A stretch of DNA of 64,000 bases from Dendrophyllia cribrosa. Lineage: Eukaryota > Cnidaria > Anthozoa > Scleractinia > Dendrophylliidae. The DNA is taken from assembly GCA_024195265.1 (NCBI GenBank), contig JAJLRJ010000004.1, positions 36,945,030 to 37,009,029 of the forward strand, in the 5' to 3' direction. Every line of letters begins with the position of its first letter. Position 1 is the first letter of the stretch. This document shows, in pieces, positions 45,150 to 55,596 of this stretch. The position numbers were made by a program, and so were the translations under genes. Below the pieces are notes generated by a model. That model was not told the origin of the DNA, made no database searches, and worked only from the letters and a program-made list of their open reading frames with translations.

Positions 45150-48100
45150 TTACAACTGTAACTCAAAGCTTATCTGCTTTATCAGTTCAAGCAGAGGTTG
45201 ACAGATTCTCTCAATGATACGTGACCTTGGAGGGGGGGTCTCGCTCCGCCATTTGTCAATGTTCGCTTCAGAATCCCTCACTAACGAGTACGGTCTGCTA
45301 AACTCTTTCACTGTCGTGTTTTTAGGGTTTGTCATTTTTGTAATCCATTGTGCAGTTTTCTCAGAAAAATGCAACCCTGCGAACTTGAAGATTTCTCTTG
45401 CTGTATGAAATGGTCGGGCTGCAATGTCCCGATACAAGATAAGTTTATATCTGTGTTTGAGTGACACCTCCAGTGTTTGGCCAAACTCGATGTTTTTTTG
45501 GATGGTATTACAATAATTTCGAACGTTTTCCTCAAAGAATGGACTATCATACTCGGGGAACCATCTGAGTTTTATTCTTGAATTGATACTTGCTCTTGGG
45601 TCGCGAACCACATGCAATAATCGGATATCAGCACCGACTGTCGGGTCAATAAGCAGTGGTATTAGACTTGACAAGCTTTTACCTGGTATTCGATTAGTGA
45701 GTGCCTTGACGACTGTGCTATCATACTCATGTTTACATGTATCAATAAATCTTTGAACTAGAACATCTGCGGGAAAACAGCTTGTTCTTCCAGTCTTGTA
45801 GACAACACATGCCCGGTTTTCAGCGTATTTAACGATGTAGCTTTGCTTTTTTAAATACCAAAATGGCGGAAAATAATCGTTTTCCCATAAGGTGCTGGGC
45901 GTAAACTTACAGGTGAGGAATGCTCGTAGAACTTCCATTTTTTGTGCGTCTGTAAGGTTGTGATATCGTAAAGGCTCGTACACTTCGAAAATCTGTAGAC
46001 AAGTAAAAAGAAGAAAACTTGACCATTATGAAACGTCAACTCATCAGTAGGGCTACGTCATCATTAGGGCGACGTGATGAGAAGCACTACGTCAGGAGCA
46101 ACTACACGTTATCAGTGGCGATACGTCATGCAGTACGTCATAATAATAATAATATTAATAATAATAATAATCATAATCGTAAGTAACTTAAAGCATATGT
46201 CATCAGTAGCGCTACGTCATCAACAGTACTATATCATGCACTACGTCATAATAATGATAATAACAATCATTAGTTTACTTTCTACATAGTAGAGTGGAGC
46301 CTTCAAAAGGCGACCGATAATTTTGCAAAGCCCTGCCTGATGCGGCTTTTTTTGTTCTTCTTTTGAGTGTTAAATCACTTAATATTTTCCATTCGGAGCT
46401 CTGCAGAGCATTTTGTCAGCGTGATTCTGTTATACAACTGATGCCGAATAAGATGTCTGGTATTTAATTCTAATAAAAGATATACGAACAAGAGTAGACT
46501 ACGCGCAGTCTCTCTTTCCCAGCTTAGTCCATCGAGCGAGAAACGAGAAAACAATAGCGAACGGATAATGGCCGCGCGAAACTGGGGACGAGGCAGGCGC
46601 GCGCCGCCTGCCTCGCCCTCAGTTTCGCGCGGCCCTTATCCGTTCGCTTTTCGTTTCTCGCTCGACGGAGTTAGCTGGGAAAGAGAGACTGCTCGTAGTC
46701 TAGAACAAGAGTCGCCAGTAGTGTGACAAAAATTACTTCCAACAGGTGTCTTGCATCAAATGATTATTATAATTTTAGGCGTGTGTAAAGGCGGGGGTAC
46801 ACGTAAATTTGAATGAAATTTTAAGAGGTTTAAAGAAGGGATAGAAAAAAAAAATGATTTTTGGAACACCAACAGACAGTTGATACCCACGCAAGAGCAC
46901 CCCAGGTTGCTAGTGGACTGTAACTTGGTATCCGTCTATTAATTATTAACTACAAATTCTAATTTTTAAAATTCACTAAATCTTCAATATTTCTTATTTC
47001 TCTAAATTTTACCAATCCTTTGAGAAAAAATTTTCCTCCCAAACATACCCAAAAATCACCCAAAAATTTACAATATTGCCATTAAAGCCATGTCAAGTGA
47101 CGGAAAAATGGCATTCAGGTGTACCCCCGCCTTTAGGCGGGGGTACACCCGAATTTAAGTGAAATTTGAAAAGGTTTAAAGTAGGGATAGAAGAAAGAAA
47201 ATGATTTTTGGAACACCAACAGACAGTCGATACCCACGTAAGAGCACCCCAGGTTGCTAGTGGACTAACTTGGTATCCGTCTATTAATTATTAACTACAA
47301 ATTCTAATTTTAAAACTTCACTAAATCTTCAACATTTCTTATTTCTCTAAATTTTACCAATCCTTTGAGAAAAACTATTTCCTCCCAAACATACCCAAAA
47401 ATCACCCAAAAATTTACAAAACACCCCATAACATAGGTTTATGTTTTAAGCATAGAGGTTTTGGATTGCTTGAAACGTGAACGAGATATTTCCATTAAAG
47501 CCATGTCAAGTGGCGGAAAAGTGGCGTTTAGGTTAACTCCCGCCTTAAGTCAGTAGCCACCACCTTAGCTTGTACAGCATAATAAAAAGCGCCACAGGAA
47601 AGCGGTAAATAGAGGTTATTCAGCGTGAAGATGTTTAATACGGCTGAATGTTTTTACGAGTCAGTTTTAATTTTTTCCTAGCGTGCGGTCAGAAGAGTGT
47701 AATAACGCGTCATATTTGCACTCGTTTCGATGCGTATTTGCACTCTAGAATGCTATGTCGGATAATAATGGTACTTATTGCTTCCACATGGATGCGCCAA
47801 ATAATTTCACTGGAGAGAACAGGCAACCTTTCCTATTATAAAATGCGCGGAATTGCGGAAGTGAGTTAGAACTGCACCCAAAAGTATAATTGGATGTCAT
47901 TTTTGTCGCACTGCTCATTCCTTTTCATACAATTCAGTTAGTGTCCCGCCTAATATATCGTTATTATATTGAAATAGGAAGAACAAATCGCCCAAAAGCA
48001 CTAAAAGCAAAAAAAAAACCATACATAACTAAAGAGACAAAAAAAGGGCTGTAAAAGTGAAAATTCCGCCCCGGGGGGGGAGGGGTACTCCCATATATGA

Positions 48101-49189
48101 GCTATATAGGTATGTGCCGCTGTGAAGGGTATAGTTTTCAGGCAGTTTAGTCTAGGATAGGGAAAAGTTATCAGAGATTTTTGGTCTAGAATAGGGTATC
48201 ATTTTCCGCTAAACTGATCAATGGCGTAAAGAATTTAGTCTAGACAAGGTTTACTGCCAAATGGCATTTAAAAATCGGTACGGCGGGCAGTACGGCATTT
48301 TTGCTGACCCCTGTTAACTAATAGCTGTGATAGTGATCGAGTTTCTGGAAAATAGCGAGTCTGGAATAGGTCTAGGATAGGGTAGGGTTTTTCGGTGTTT
48401 AGTCTAGAATAGGGTTGCAAAATACAGCAAAAATGGTCTAGTATAGGTTAAGGGTCTCAGAGTCCCAGCGGCACACCCCCACCCAAAAATTTGCAGAGTA
48501 CCCCCACACCCCCCCCCCCCCCCCCCCCCCTCTCCCCGGGAAATTCCGCCAGAATGGAAATTTTGATTTCTTCAGGTCACCTCGGTGTCACGAAATCATA
48601 TTTGATGCTGAGTGTAATCCACTTCCATTCTTGCCTTCCTGCACTTATCTCCAAACTACGTACTGCTTCTGTTTTGCTCTATCGAATCTTATATTTGGTG
48701 GCATTTGGCAATATAACATGGAAATTGTCCCTTCAATTCCAGACATTCTTCTTTGGCGGATAATCTTCTTCGACATCAGTTGTATAACATAACACTGATT
48801 ATGTCCTCATAGACTCCATAATCTCACCCATCACTGCGATGATCTGAACCGGTGAAGAGTTTATGATCAGTTAAGACTCTTAACATTTTGACATTTCGTT
48901 GTTCATCATTCAATTCATTACTTACTCGTTCTCCATTCGCAAACATCTTTGACACAAAACTTGTCCCCGATCGTCCTTGTCCGATTGTAAGCAAACTCTT
49001 TCTAGGTGGCGGTATAGTTTTTGGCGAAACGCCTTGAACGGCCAAATACTTTGAAAGCAAGTTTTTAGCCGACGGAAAATTGACGCAGAACAACAGTGCA
49101 ACTGAAGCTGCTAGAGCGACGATAACAACGAAGTTGCGGGTGTATAAGCGCTTTGGCATGCTGCCGCAAGTTCTAAATCCAAACAACAA
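45150..49189 (-). CDS. Carbohydrate sulfotransferase (Golgi type II membrane protein)
   Basis: Two coding exons: 49189-48926 (88 codons, phase 0 donor CGA then GTAAGT) and 45992-45150 (acceptor CTACAG). Together 368 aa. The N-terminus has a short basic cytoplasmic part and one membrane segment (~20-36), as in Golgi type II enzymes. The 5'-phosphosulfate loop is GQGRSGTSF (~70-78). The 3'-phosphate motif is VVRDPRASINSR (~216-227). The join gives FANGERIFEVYEPL, as expected in the GlcNAc/Gal 6-O and chondroitin sulfotransferase (CHST1-7) group; acceptor sugar and gene name cannot be decided. The family transfers sulfate from PAPS to glycans in the Golgi lumen. The 2.9-kb intron is filled with mobile elements. 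An alternative start is Met-11. Confidence 0.9.
46050..46275. repeat. Cluster of TACGTCA motifs with (AAT)n tracts
   Basis: Six TACGTCA sites occur in ~200 bp, interleaved with AAT/ATA runs (46139-46172, 46243-46265) and CATCAGTAG words. The array looks like a degenerate tandem repeat. TACGTCA resembles a CRE/ATF half-site, but placement at the 3' end of an intron argues for repeat structure over a promoter. Confidence 0.6.
46497..46702. mobile_element. Long foldback element (~100-bp arms)
   Basis: It begins AGACTACGCGCAGTCTCTC and ends GAGAGACTGCTCGTAGTCT; the arms pair almost throughout, meeting at GCAGGCGCGCGCCGCCTGC. No protein is encoded. It lies in the sulfotransferase intron. Confidence 0.9.
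46789..47548. mobile_element. Two head-to-tail copies of a MITE with GGCGGGGGTACAC ends
   Basis: Copy 1 (~46789-47131) and copy 2 (~47135-47548) share long near-identical blocks such as TTTTTGGAACACCAACAGAC and TTGCTAGTGGACT. Each starts GGCGGGGGTACAC and ends with its complement (GTGTACCCCCGCC; diverged in copy 2). They abut with only TTTA between them. Copy 2 has ~75 extra bases near its end. Confidence 0.85.
48071..48540. mobile_element. Poly-C-ended MITE with a perfect 10-bp target duplication
   Basis: AAATTCCGCC flanks both sides (48061-48070, 48541-48550). Ends are CCGGGGGGGGAGGGGTACTC and GAGTACCCCC, C tract, CTCTCCCCGGG. A 9-10-bp duplication fits Mutator-like transposition. It is the best-bounded member of the family also seen at 11700, 15533 and 28503. 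It lies in the sulfotransferase intron. Confidence 0.88.
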
Positions 49190-50089
49190 AGTAACGAAAT
49201 TGTGGCCAGGTTTATCGGTATAAATGCGTTCGACCTTTCAGGACCCTTGATCTATTAAATTTGAGATTTATTCTGATTTATGTCAATACCACGCCTAGGA
49301 AACCGGTAAATGTGTTGACAAAGAAATGTTAAACTAATTTTAAAAGTTCAATTTGGCAGGAAATTAATTTTAAAAGGCTCGCGCTTGTTTAGATTTCACT
49401 TCCACTTCAAATTGGCGATACGTAGTACAGGCATGGAGATTTTTCAGTTACGCGAGTGAAGAATGCAGATAAGCTTCAACCGGCTGAAAAATGGTAGGAA
49501 AATCACGATTTGGGGTAAGAAAACGAGAGCCGGAAGTCGACAAGTTACGAAAAATTTGAAATGGTATTCAAATAATTTGAAGACAATTTTCAATCACGAA
49601 CATCCAATTGAGAGCTGACGTTGCTTAGTTACCAGTTGAAAATAAATGGAAGAAATGGAGGTTATTGAGTGAAAATTTGTGTCATACAAACTTCATACGG
49701 CTAAGTGTTTTTACGAGTCAGTTTTTACGCAACTTTTCGCTGAATTAATTGTTTATTATACGACAGTCAACTTCTTAGGATACTAATTTAAAAAAAAAAA
49801 TGTTTTTCCTAGCGCGAGGTCAGATCTGTGTAATGAGGTGGCGTATTTTCACTCGTTTTGATGCATATATGCACTCTAGAATGTTATGTCAAATAATAAA
49901 AGCTGGTATTTGGTTCAAACACTGATTGGGCATGAAAGCAACTTCGAATGTGAAAAGAAGATCAAGACGGGTTAACACTTTATAGTTTAGTCACCAAAAT
50001 TGTCAATTCTCTCCCAAATAGAAAGTCAAGGAAAATTCATTTATTTTTTATACATTTTAAAAATTTGAGGTGTAAGAAAGTAAAAAGAA
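49190..50089. other. Upstream flank of the sulfotransferase; no gene seen
   Basis: AT-rich noncoding DNA. Any promoter of the sulfotransferase should be in the first few hundred bases, but I cannot point to a TATA box or other defined site. Confidence 0.4.
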
Positions 50090-50655
50090 TCACCTTCGAA
50101 AAGTACTGAGAGCCGCTTTGATTTGAATGGTAACACTTTAGGATTTCATCCACAGACTCAAAAGTTAGAACCACCTTGTATAGCATAATAAACAGCACCA
50201 CAGGAAAGTTCTGCTCGATAGCTTTCATTTGTATGGTCCGACACTTTAGGATTTTATCCACAGACTCAAAAGTTAGAACCACCTTGTACAGCATAATAAA
50301 CAGCACCACAGGAAAGTACTGCTCAATTAACTCAATAGCTTCTACAGTCAAACCTCCATTAAGCGGTCACCCTCGGGGAATAGCCAACTGACTGCTTAAT
50401 AGAGGTGATCGCTTAAAAGAGGTCAAGTTTACAGTAAATATGGGGAGCGATTTAATTCCGGGGATTTGTCAAGTGACCGCTTAATAGAGGCTGACTCCTT
50501 AATACGGTGCCGCTTAATACAGGTTCGACTGTATTTTGAATGGTCACATTTTAGGATTTCATCCACAGACTACCGAGACTCAACCACCATACTAAACAGT
50601 ACCACACAGTATTGCTCAACAGCTTTTTTTTGAATGGTCGCATTCGTTAGGATTA
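50090..50655. repeat. 106-bp repeat cluster upstream of the sulfotransferase
   Basis: At least three units (CACAGACTCAAAAGTTAGAA, GCACCACAGGAAAGTACTG) and a further decayed unit after 50530. A mariner-type MITE splits the array at 50345. Confidence 0.85.
50345..50531. mobile_element. Tc1/mariner-type MITE (187 bp) with TA target duplication
   Basis: The ends CAGTCAAACCTCCATTAAG and CTTAATACAGGTTCGACTG are inverted and flanked by TA on each side. The interior repeats GACCGCTTAATAGAGG. CAGT-type ends with a TA target fit pogo/Tigger-like mariner relatives. Confidence 0.8.
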
Positions 50656-52030
50656 ATTAAAATTATTGAAATTTGAGTTCAGAGAACAAGTTGGTTGATT
50701 AATCAATCACTTCCAGTCACCGAAATAAGTTTTGAAAAATGTTTCACATAAGAAGGAATTCAAATTATCAATTTTGATTGTCGAAATAATGAGTAAGCCA
50801 TCTATGGAGATTATTCTTTTGATCTAAATAATTGACAAAGATAGTGAATTTGATTGTGGTTGGAGAACTGACTGTTCATTCGCAATTTCATTCCTGATAA
50901 AAGCTCACCGATAATTGCCTGCTCCGCAAGTAAATTGTAAAAGTTCATATGTTATTCAAATAATTGAACAATGAATTCGAAATCAAAGGAAATTTGCAAG
51001 TTTGGTTGAGAAAATAACGTCGAAGCCAGCTGTTTATGAGTAAATCAAAAAACAATTTCGGCGAAAAGTTAATTCATTGCTATTACGGCAAATAATTGGA
51101 AGAAGCAGTAATTTCAATTGTGATGCGAAAATTGACTGTTGATTGACTTTGTTCTTTTTCGAACTTATTTGCTTAAATTTCATCGGGGACACCTGTACTA
51201 ATACCGGAGAGAGAAATATTATTTTATCGAGTCGAACGTTTCGCCCATTGGTTATTGGTTAGTTTTTGTATCATGGTTTATAAAATTCGGGGCATTTTTG
51301 AGTACAGACAACGTTTTCCACTTTAAACTCCCAAGAGCATAAGTATAAAAATTCAAGAAAAATCGCAAATTTCATTTTGTAACATATTGAAAAACAAATG
51401 GTACCATTGTATCCATTCTCGTTCCCAGAGCCCTCGTCATCGAGACGCAATTAATTAAAAAAAAAAAAACGTGGAACTTTGGGGACGAGAATGTGTTGTA
51501 TCATGCAAAAATACTGCAGAAGATATTTCATTTAAATAGTCTCGAAAATAGTCACACCATAGGATTTAGTCAGGACAGAGCTGCATAACGACATATCCGT
51601 AATTTAAAACTATTAGTATAGTAGTTCCCACTATGGCTGCCCCCGCTTTTATAAAACTGTATTTAGACGATGGCTAAAACCACCGCCTTGAAAAAAACGC
51701 CAAACGCGTTCTGAGAATGTGACATTTGATATTATCCTGCTATGTTCAATAAACTCTTATTCTTTGGAGCAAAGAAACAAATATTTTGCTAATACAGGCA
51801 TTGCTATATAGTTCGAGTTTTTCTCAATACAACGCGCGAGTTCATTGGTTGATTCATGGTCACATGACATCTAACAAACAAACTGTTTCCCGCCAAACAT
51901 CCATGAGCGGGCAACATTTGCAAAAGCGGGCAACTTTTTGACGTCAGAGAGTAACAGTGCACTGCTGCCCGTTAGGGCACGTGATTAGACCGTGGCAAAA
52001 AGTGGCATGATTATGATGCTTTGTGTTGCT
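50656..52030. other. AT-rich noncoding region; repeat relics only
   Basis: It holds a decayed unit of the 106-bp family with a CTCGTTCCCAGAGCCC/GGGGACGAGAATG foldback inserted (51340-51560). No exon or RNA gene is supported. Confidence 0.5.
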
Positions 52031-52640
52031 ATATAAAGGCCCGTTCAAGGCCCGTTTACACGGCCGATTTTTTGTGCAATTTTTGTCGCACTTGTCGATG
52101 CAATTTTTGTCTCGCGCAAGTTGTATCTTCAAATCGAATGTGTAAACGGGCGGCGATTTCAGTGGGATTTTGGACGCGATTTGTCGCGCGATGTCGAGGC
52201 CCGTTTACACATGCAATTTTTGGTGCGATTTTTGTCGCGCTCTCCAATACAACTTTTGTCGCAAGTGAAAACTAGCGGCGATTTCCTGTGCGATTCGGGT
52301 GCGACATTTACTTTGATTTCCTGTGATTTCTCAAAAATCGCCGCCAAGTTGCATCAGGTTTCGAACATGTTCGAAACCTCTGCGACATCGCGCGACAAAT
52401 CGCGCCCAAATCACACTGAAATCGCTGCCCGTTTACAAATGCGATTTCAAAGCCCCATTTACACGACATTCATTTTGGGTCCGGCACTCCTAAATTTTGG
52501 CACGCGGGCCAATAATTTAGGGCACGGCCCGTTTGATTTTTGCTGTGTAAATGCAAAATATTTGCACGTGTGCCCAAAAATTTAGGCGGGCCGAGACCAC
52601 CTCAGGAGGTAGTCTCGGCCCGCCTAAAAAGAGGCCCGCG
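52031..52640. mobile_element. Nested cluster of GCCCGTTTACAC-type MITEs
   Basis: Several copies of GGCCCGTTTACACG and its complement frame GTCGCGCGAT/ATCGCGCGAC-rich interiors, with a central foldback at 52326-52400 and a perfect hairpin TTAGGCGGGCCGAGAC/GTCTCGGCCCGCCTAA at 52583-52626. Part of one element (GCCCCATTTACACGACATTC) is repeated at 53063-53140 inside the Harbinger element. Individual boundaries are not resolved. Confidence 0.6.
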
Positions 52641-52754
52641 TGCCAAACGAATGTTTTCTCGTTCCCAGAGCCTTCGGCGACGCGGCGAAAATAACTTTTG
52701 GCGCCAAAATTTCAATAACACAGGCGCAAACGTTTGTTGTTCGCGGAAAGAAAG

Positions 52755-52897
52755 ATGGCCTCGAGAGGGAAAACTTGGAGCAAAGAAGCAACGGATACTT
52801 TGATTGATCTATGGTCAGAAGAAACGATTCAGTTAGTGCTGAACAACAGTAAGACCTCTAAGGAAGGAAGGAAGGAAAGTTTACAACACACAACAGG
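52755..52897 (+). CDS. Myb/SANT-like accessory protein of the Harbinger element, first exon
   Basis: ATG at 52755 opens MASRGKTWSKEATDTLIDLW, the usual start of Harbinger-associated Myb/SANT-trihelix proteins, which bind the transposon ends and help import the transposase. The frame runs to a donor ACAACAG then GTACGT (exon end 52897). I cannot identify a second exon, so the gene is partial. Confidence 0.6.
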
Positions 52898-53404
52898 TAC
52901 GTAGCAATATTAAATTCAGTTCGACACAAAAGCTTCTCGTTGTCAGCTGCCAACAAATTAAAATAGTGATATTAATGTGTCAAATGTGCTTAAGCTTACC
53001 TCGTTCTCTCCTTCCACTGACATTATTATTTCTTTGCATTGTCCTGTACTGAAGCACAATAAAGCCCCATTTACACGACATTCATTTTGGGTCCGGCACT
53101 CCTAAATTTTGGCACGCGGGCCGATAATTTTGGGCACGGCCCGCTTCATTTACACGTCAAAATATGTTCGATTTTTTTCAATGTTCATTTTTGAACGGCA
53201 CCCCGAAAATGAGAACGGCACTCTTAAATTTGCGAGCTTGACCGGTCTCATTAACAGCGGCTCACATAGTTCTTCGCTTGTCCCCGGGGCCATTTGGGTT
53301 GAAACTTATATTAAAACGACCACAAACCAAATCTTGCTGTTTTTAAGTACTTAGAATAAAAACTATAAGGAGGAAAAACAGCGAAGAAAAAATATACAAC
53401 TAGA

Positions 53405-53525
53405 GAATGAGGTTTCTCGATATTTCGGACAGTCAAGCTGTCCTTCTTATATCCCCTGAAGAAGGACAGCTTGGCTGTCCGAAATATCGGGAAACCCGGT
53501 TCAAGTTCTCTAGTTGTATATTTTT
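53405..53525. repeat. Inverted pair of hammerhead-like motifs inside the Harbinger element
   Basis: CTCGATATTTCGGACAGTCA on the left mirrors GCTGTCCGAAATATCGGG on the right. The right half has CTGAAGAA, stem GGACAGC/GCTGTCC and GAAA. The outer flanks TATACAACTAGAGAA and TTCTCTAGTTGTATA extend the foldback. Confidence 0.75.
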
Positions 53526-53623
53526 TCTTCGCTGTTTTTCCTCATTATTTTCCTCATCATTGTTCAAAATCATTGTTCAAAATGGCGGATACTCGAGTGT
53601 GAAAAGCAATTTTATCGCTTTAT

Positions 53624-54041
53624 GCCTTTAAAAAGCGAAAACGACCAACAGAACTGAGAAACGAAGCAAGGTCATCGCTTGTACCACTCTTCAATAAGGA
53701 ATTGAAGCGGCGACAGTACGGCCTGATGCAAGCTATTTTGAGCTGTTTAAACCCTCCGCGGTTGAGAGATGTGTGAATGCACCCGCATTCTTTTGCCTGG
53801 TTCGACATGGTCGAATCACGTTTTCCGGATGAACTGTGGTACTCAAACTTCAGAGTAACTCGTGGGACATTTGAATATATTCTCCATGAGATTTGTGATG
53901 ACATATCTCGTCAGGACACACCAATGCGAAAGGCTGTTACTCCAAATCGTCCATTGGCAAAAGCCTTGTATTACCTAGCCTCGACAGCAGAATATAGAAC
54001 CATTGCTAACTTATTTGGAGTATCAGTTACCTTTGTGTGTA
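53624..54041 (+). pseudogene. HARBI1-like transposase, N-terminal part, truncated
   Basis: The frame runs from KKRKRPTELR through RDV, a TGA at 53774-53776 (probably a former Trp), then MHPHSFAWFDMVESRFPDEL, FRVTRGTFEYIL, and a helix-turn-helix-like segment ALYYLASTAEYRTIANLFGV. This is the N-terminal region of Harbinger/HARBI1 nucleases. At 54042 it runs directly into the inverted repeat, so all catalytic DDE residues are gone. Confidence 0.75.
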
Positions 54042-54124
54042 CTTTTCCCTCTCGAGGCCATCTTTCTTTCCGCGAACAACAAACGTTTGCGCCTGTGTTA
54101 TTGAAATTTTGGCGCCAAAAGTTA

Positions 54125-54568
54125 GGGGCTATACACATGATACCGGAATGAGTTTCATTCCGGAATGAGTTTCGTTCCCAAATGAAGTACGTACTGTATT
54201 CACATGACAAAATCAACCGGCTCAGCCTAAGGCGTTCTCGCTTGCGTGGTTTTCGCGCCAGATCAGAAAACAAAGATGGCGCAATTTTCGCGTAACGATA
54301 CGCGTGCGCCACTCGCCCCAGCCTACAAGGTTTGCAGTTTTCATCTTGGAACGAAGTTCGTTTTCAGTTTACATGATACCAGAATGAAATGTCATACCTG
54401 AACGAGAATTTCATTCGGATTGAAAACCGGAGTGAACTCATTCCGGAATGACCTGTACGGGAACAAAATTTAGTCTCGGTATCATGTAAACAGATACAGA
54501 GAAATATATGGAGATGGAATGAACTCGTTCCAGAATGAAAGTCATTCCGGTATCATGTGAATAGCCCC
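54125..54568. mobile_element. 444-bp MITE with TTA target duplication in the Harbinger right end
   Basis: The ends GGGGCTATACACATGATACC and GGTATCATGTGAATAGCCCC are inverted, flanked by TTA at 54122-54124 and 54569-54571. The interior repeats GAATGAGTTTCATTCCGG-like words. A 3-bp TTA target fits the PIF/Harbinger superfamily. Removing it restores the Harbinger inverted repeat (AAAAGTTATTTTCGCC). Confidence 0.9.
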
Positions 54569-54744
54569 TTATTTTCGCCGGGAACGTCCCAAGATGTCAC
54601 AATGGTGTCTCGCGCGCAAAGAAGAATGTACATGGCAAGACAATGTAGACATTCAAACGCATGGACAAAACCATGCTGAAAGAAAAACGACAGAATATCC
54701 TACGTATGTAACTGGCAAATCTGTTCGTACTAATAGTAGTAACT

Positions 54745-54910
54745 GTAGCCTGCATGGCAGGCATTCGAAGAAGAAGGAAGGGGAAAGGGGAGAATTCAGG
54801 CGCGCGAGAACGCGAAGGGCGCGCGAGAAAGGGGTAGGAAGGAGGGGGTTCTCAAGCGCCTGAATTCTTCCCCTTCCCCTTCCCCTTCCCCTTCGAACGC
54901 AGGCTATCGA
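54745..54910. mobile_element. Foldback MITE (TAGCCTGCATGGC ends), unit C
   Basis: Counterpart of 30781-30936 with one extra CCCCTT repeat. Confidence 0.75.
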
Positions 54911-55596
54911 ACTGAAGTTCGGCAAACGTAACGTATGAGGTATCAATTTCGATTTCATTCTCATCCTCATTCATGTCAATGATGCGAATATCCTCAGCGG
55001 CATCCTCTTGTCAGACTGCGTCAATTTAGAAGAAAAGAAACTGGTTTCTTGTATTGTAATCATGGTGAACAATAATACGAATGATTGTAAAAAATGCTGC
55101 ACAAGTGATTAAACATGATCAACACTGTACTGTGCTCAACCTAAGGAAGCGCTTGTTTCAAAATTTAGCTGATACAAAGGGCGCTTTTTCGAAGGGAGCG
55201 CTTATTCGAAGGGAGGTGCTAATTGAGGATTGATGGTATATCAAATAATGATGTCGCAGTTCATGATGTCATACTTACCCAACTTTTCTAGTGACAAGAG
55301 AAGTTTTAAATGGATGTCCCCACCCCCCGGAGAATGTCCCTCCTTTTGCAGCATTTTTACCGAACGATACCTTAATTTCAGTGTAAATAGCAGGACTGAC
55401 AAATAGGAATGATGAGACAAGAGCTGTAGCAAATAAACAAGAATTTAATGCGAAATAAACATGAAGTAACTCTATTATTATGAGAACACTGCGTCCCGGT
55501 CATACGGCAGACCCCCGGAAGTTGAATTGTATGTAAATACAAAACTAAATTTCACCGTTTTACAATTTCAAGCTCAACAAGATTTAAATCTCTTGA

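Larger units (their letters stand above)
30621..54584. repeat. Tandem ~24-kb duplication, unit B
   Basis: From 30621 onward the sequence matches 54585 onward at well over 98% by eye (offset 23964 at the start, 23237-23238 in the cyclase gene, 18793 at the window end; the shifts are explained by insertions in B). The unit contains cyclase B, the 4.48-kb transposon, the sulfotransferase, repeats and a Harbinger element. The two left ends share the microhomology GGGAAC. Confidence 0.95.
52661..54585 (+). mobile_element. Harbinger-type DNA transposon, internally rearranged
   Basis: Long inverted repeats: CGGCGAAAATAACTTTTGG... at 52688 reaching into the start of the Myb-like gene (~52778), mirrored by ~54042-54124 and 54569-54580. 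Between them are a Myb/SANT-like first exon and the N-terminal part of a HARBI1-like transposase; the catalytic C-terminus is missing. The right repeat is split by a 444-bp MITE. The extreme right end (GCCGGGAACG) coincides with the left junction of duplication unit C. Confidence 0.75.
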
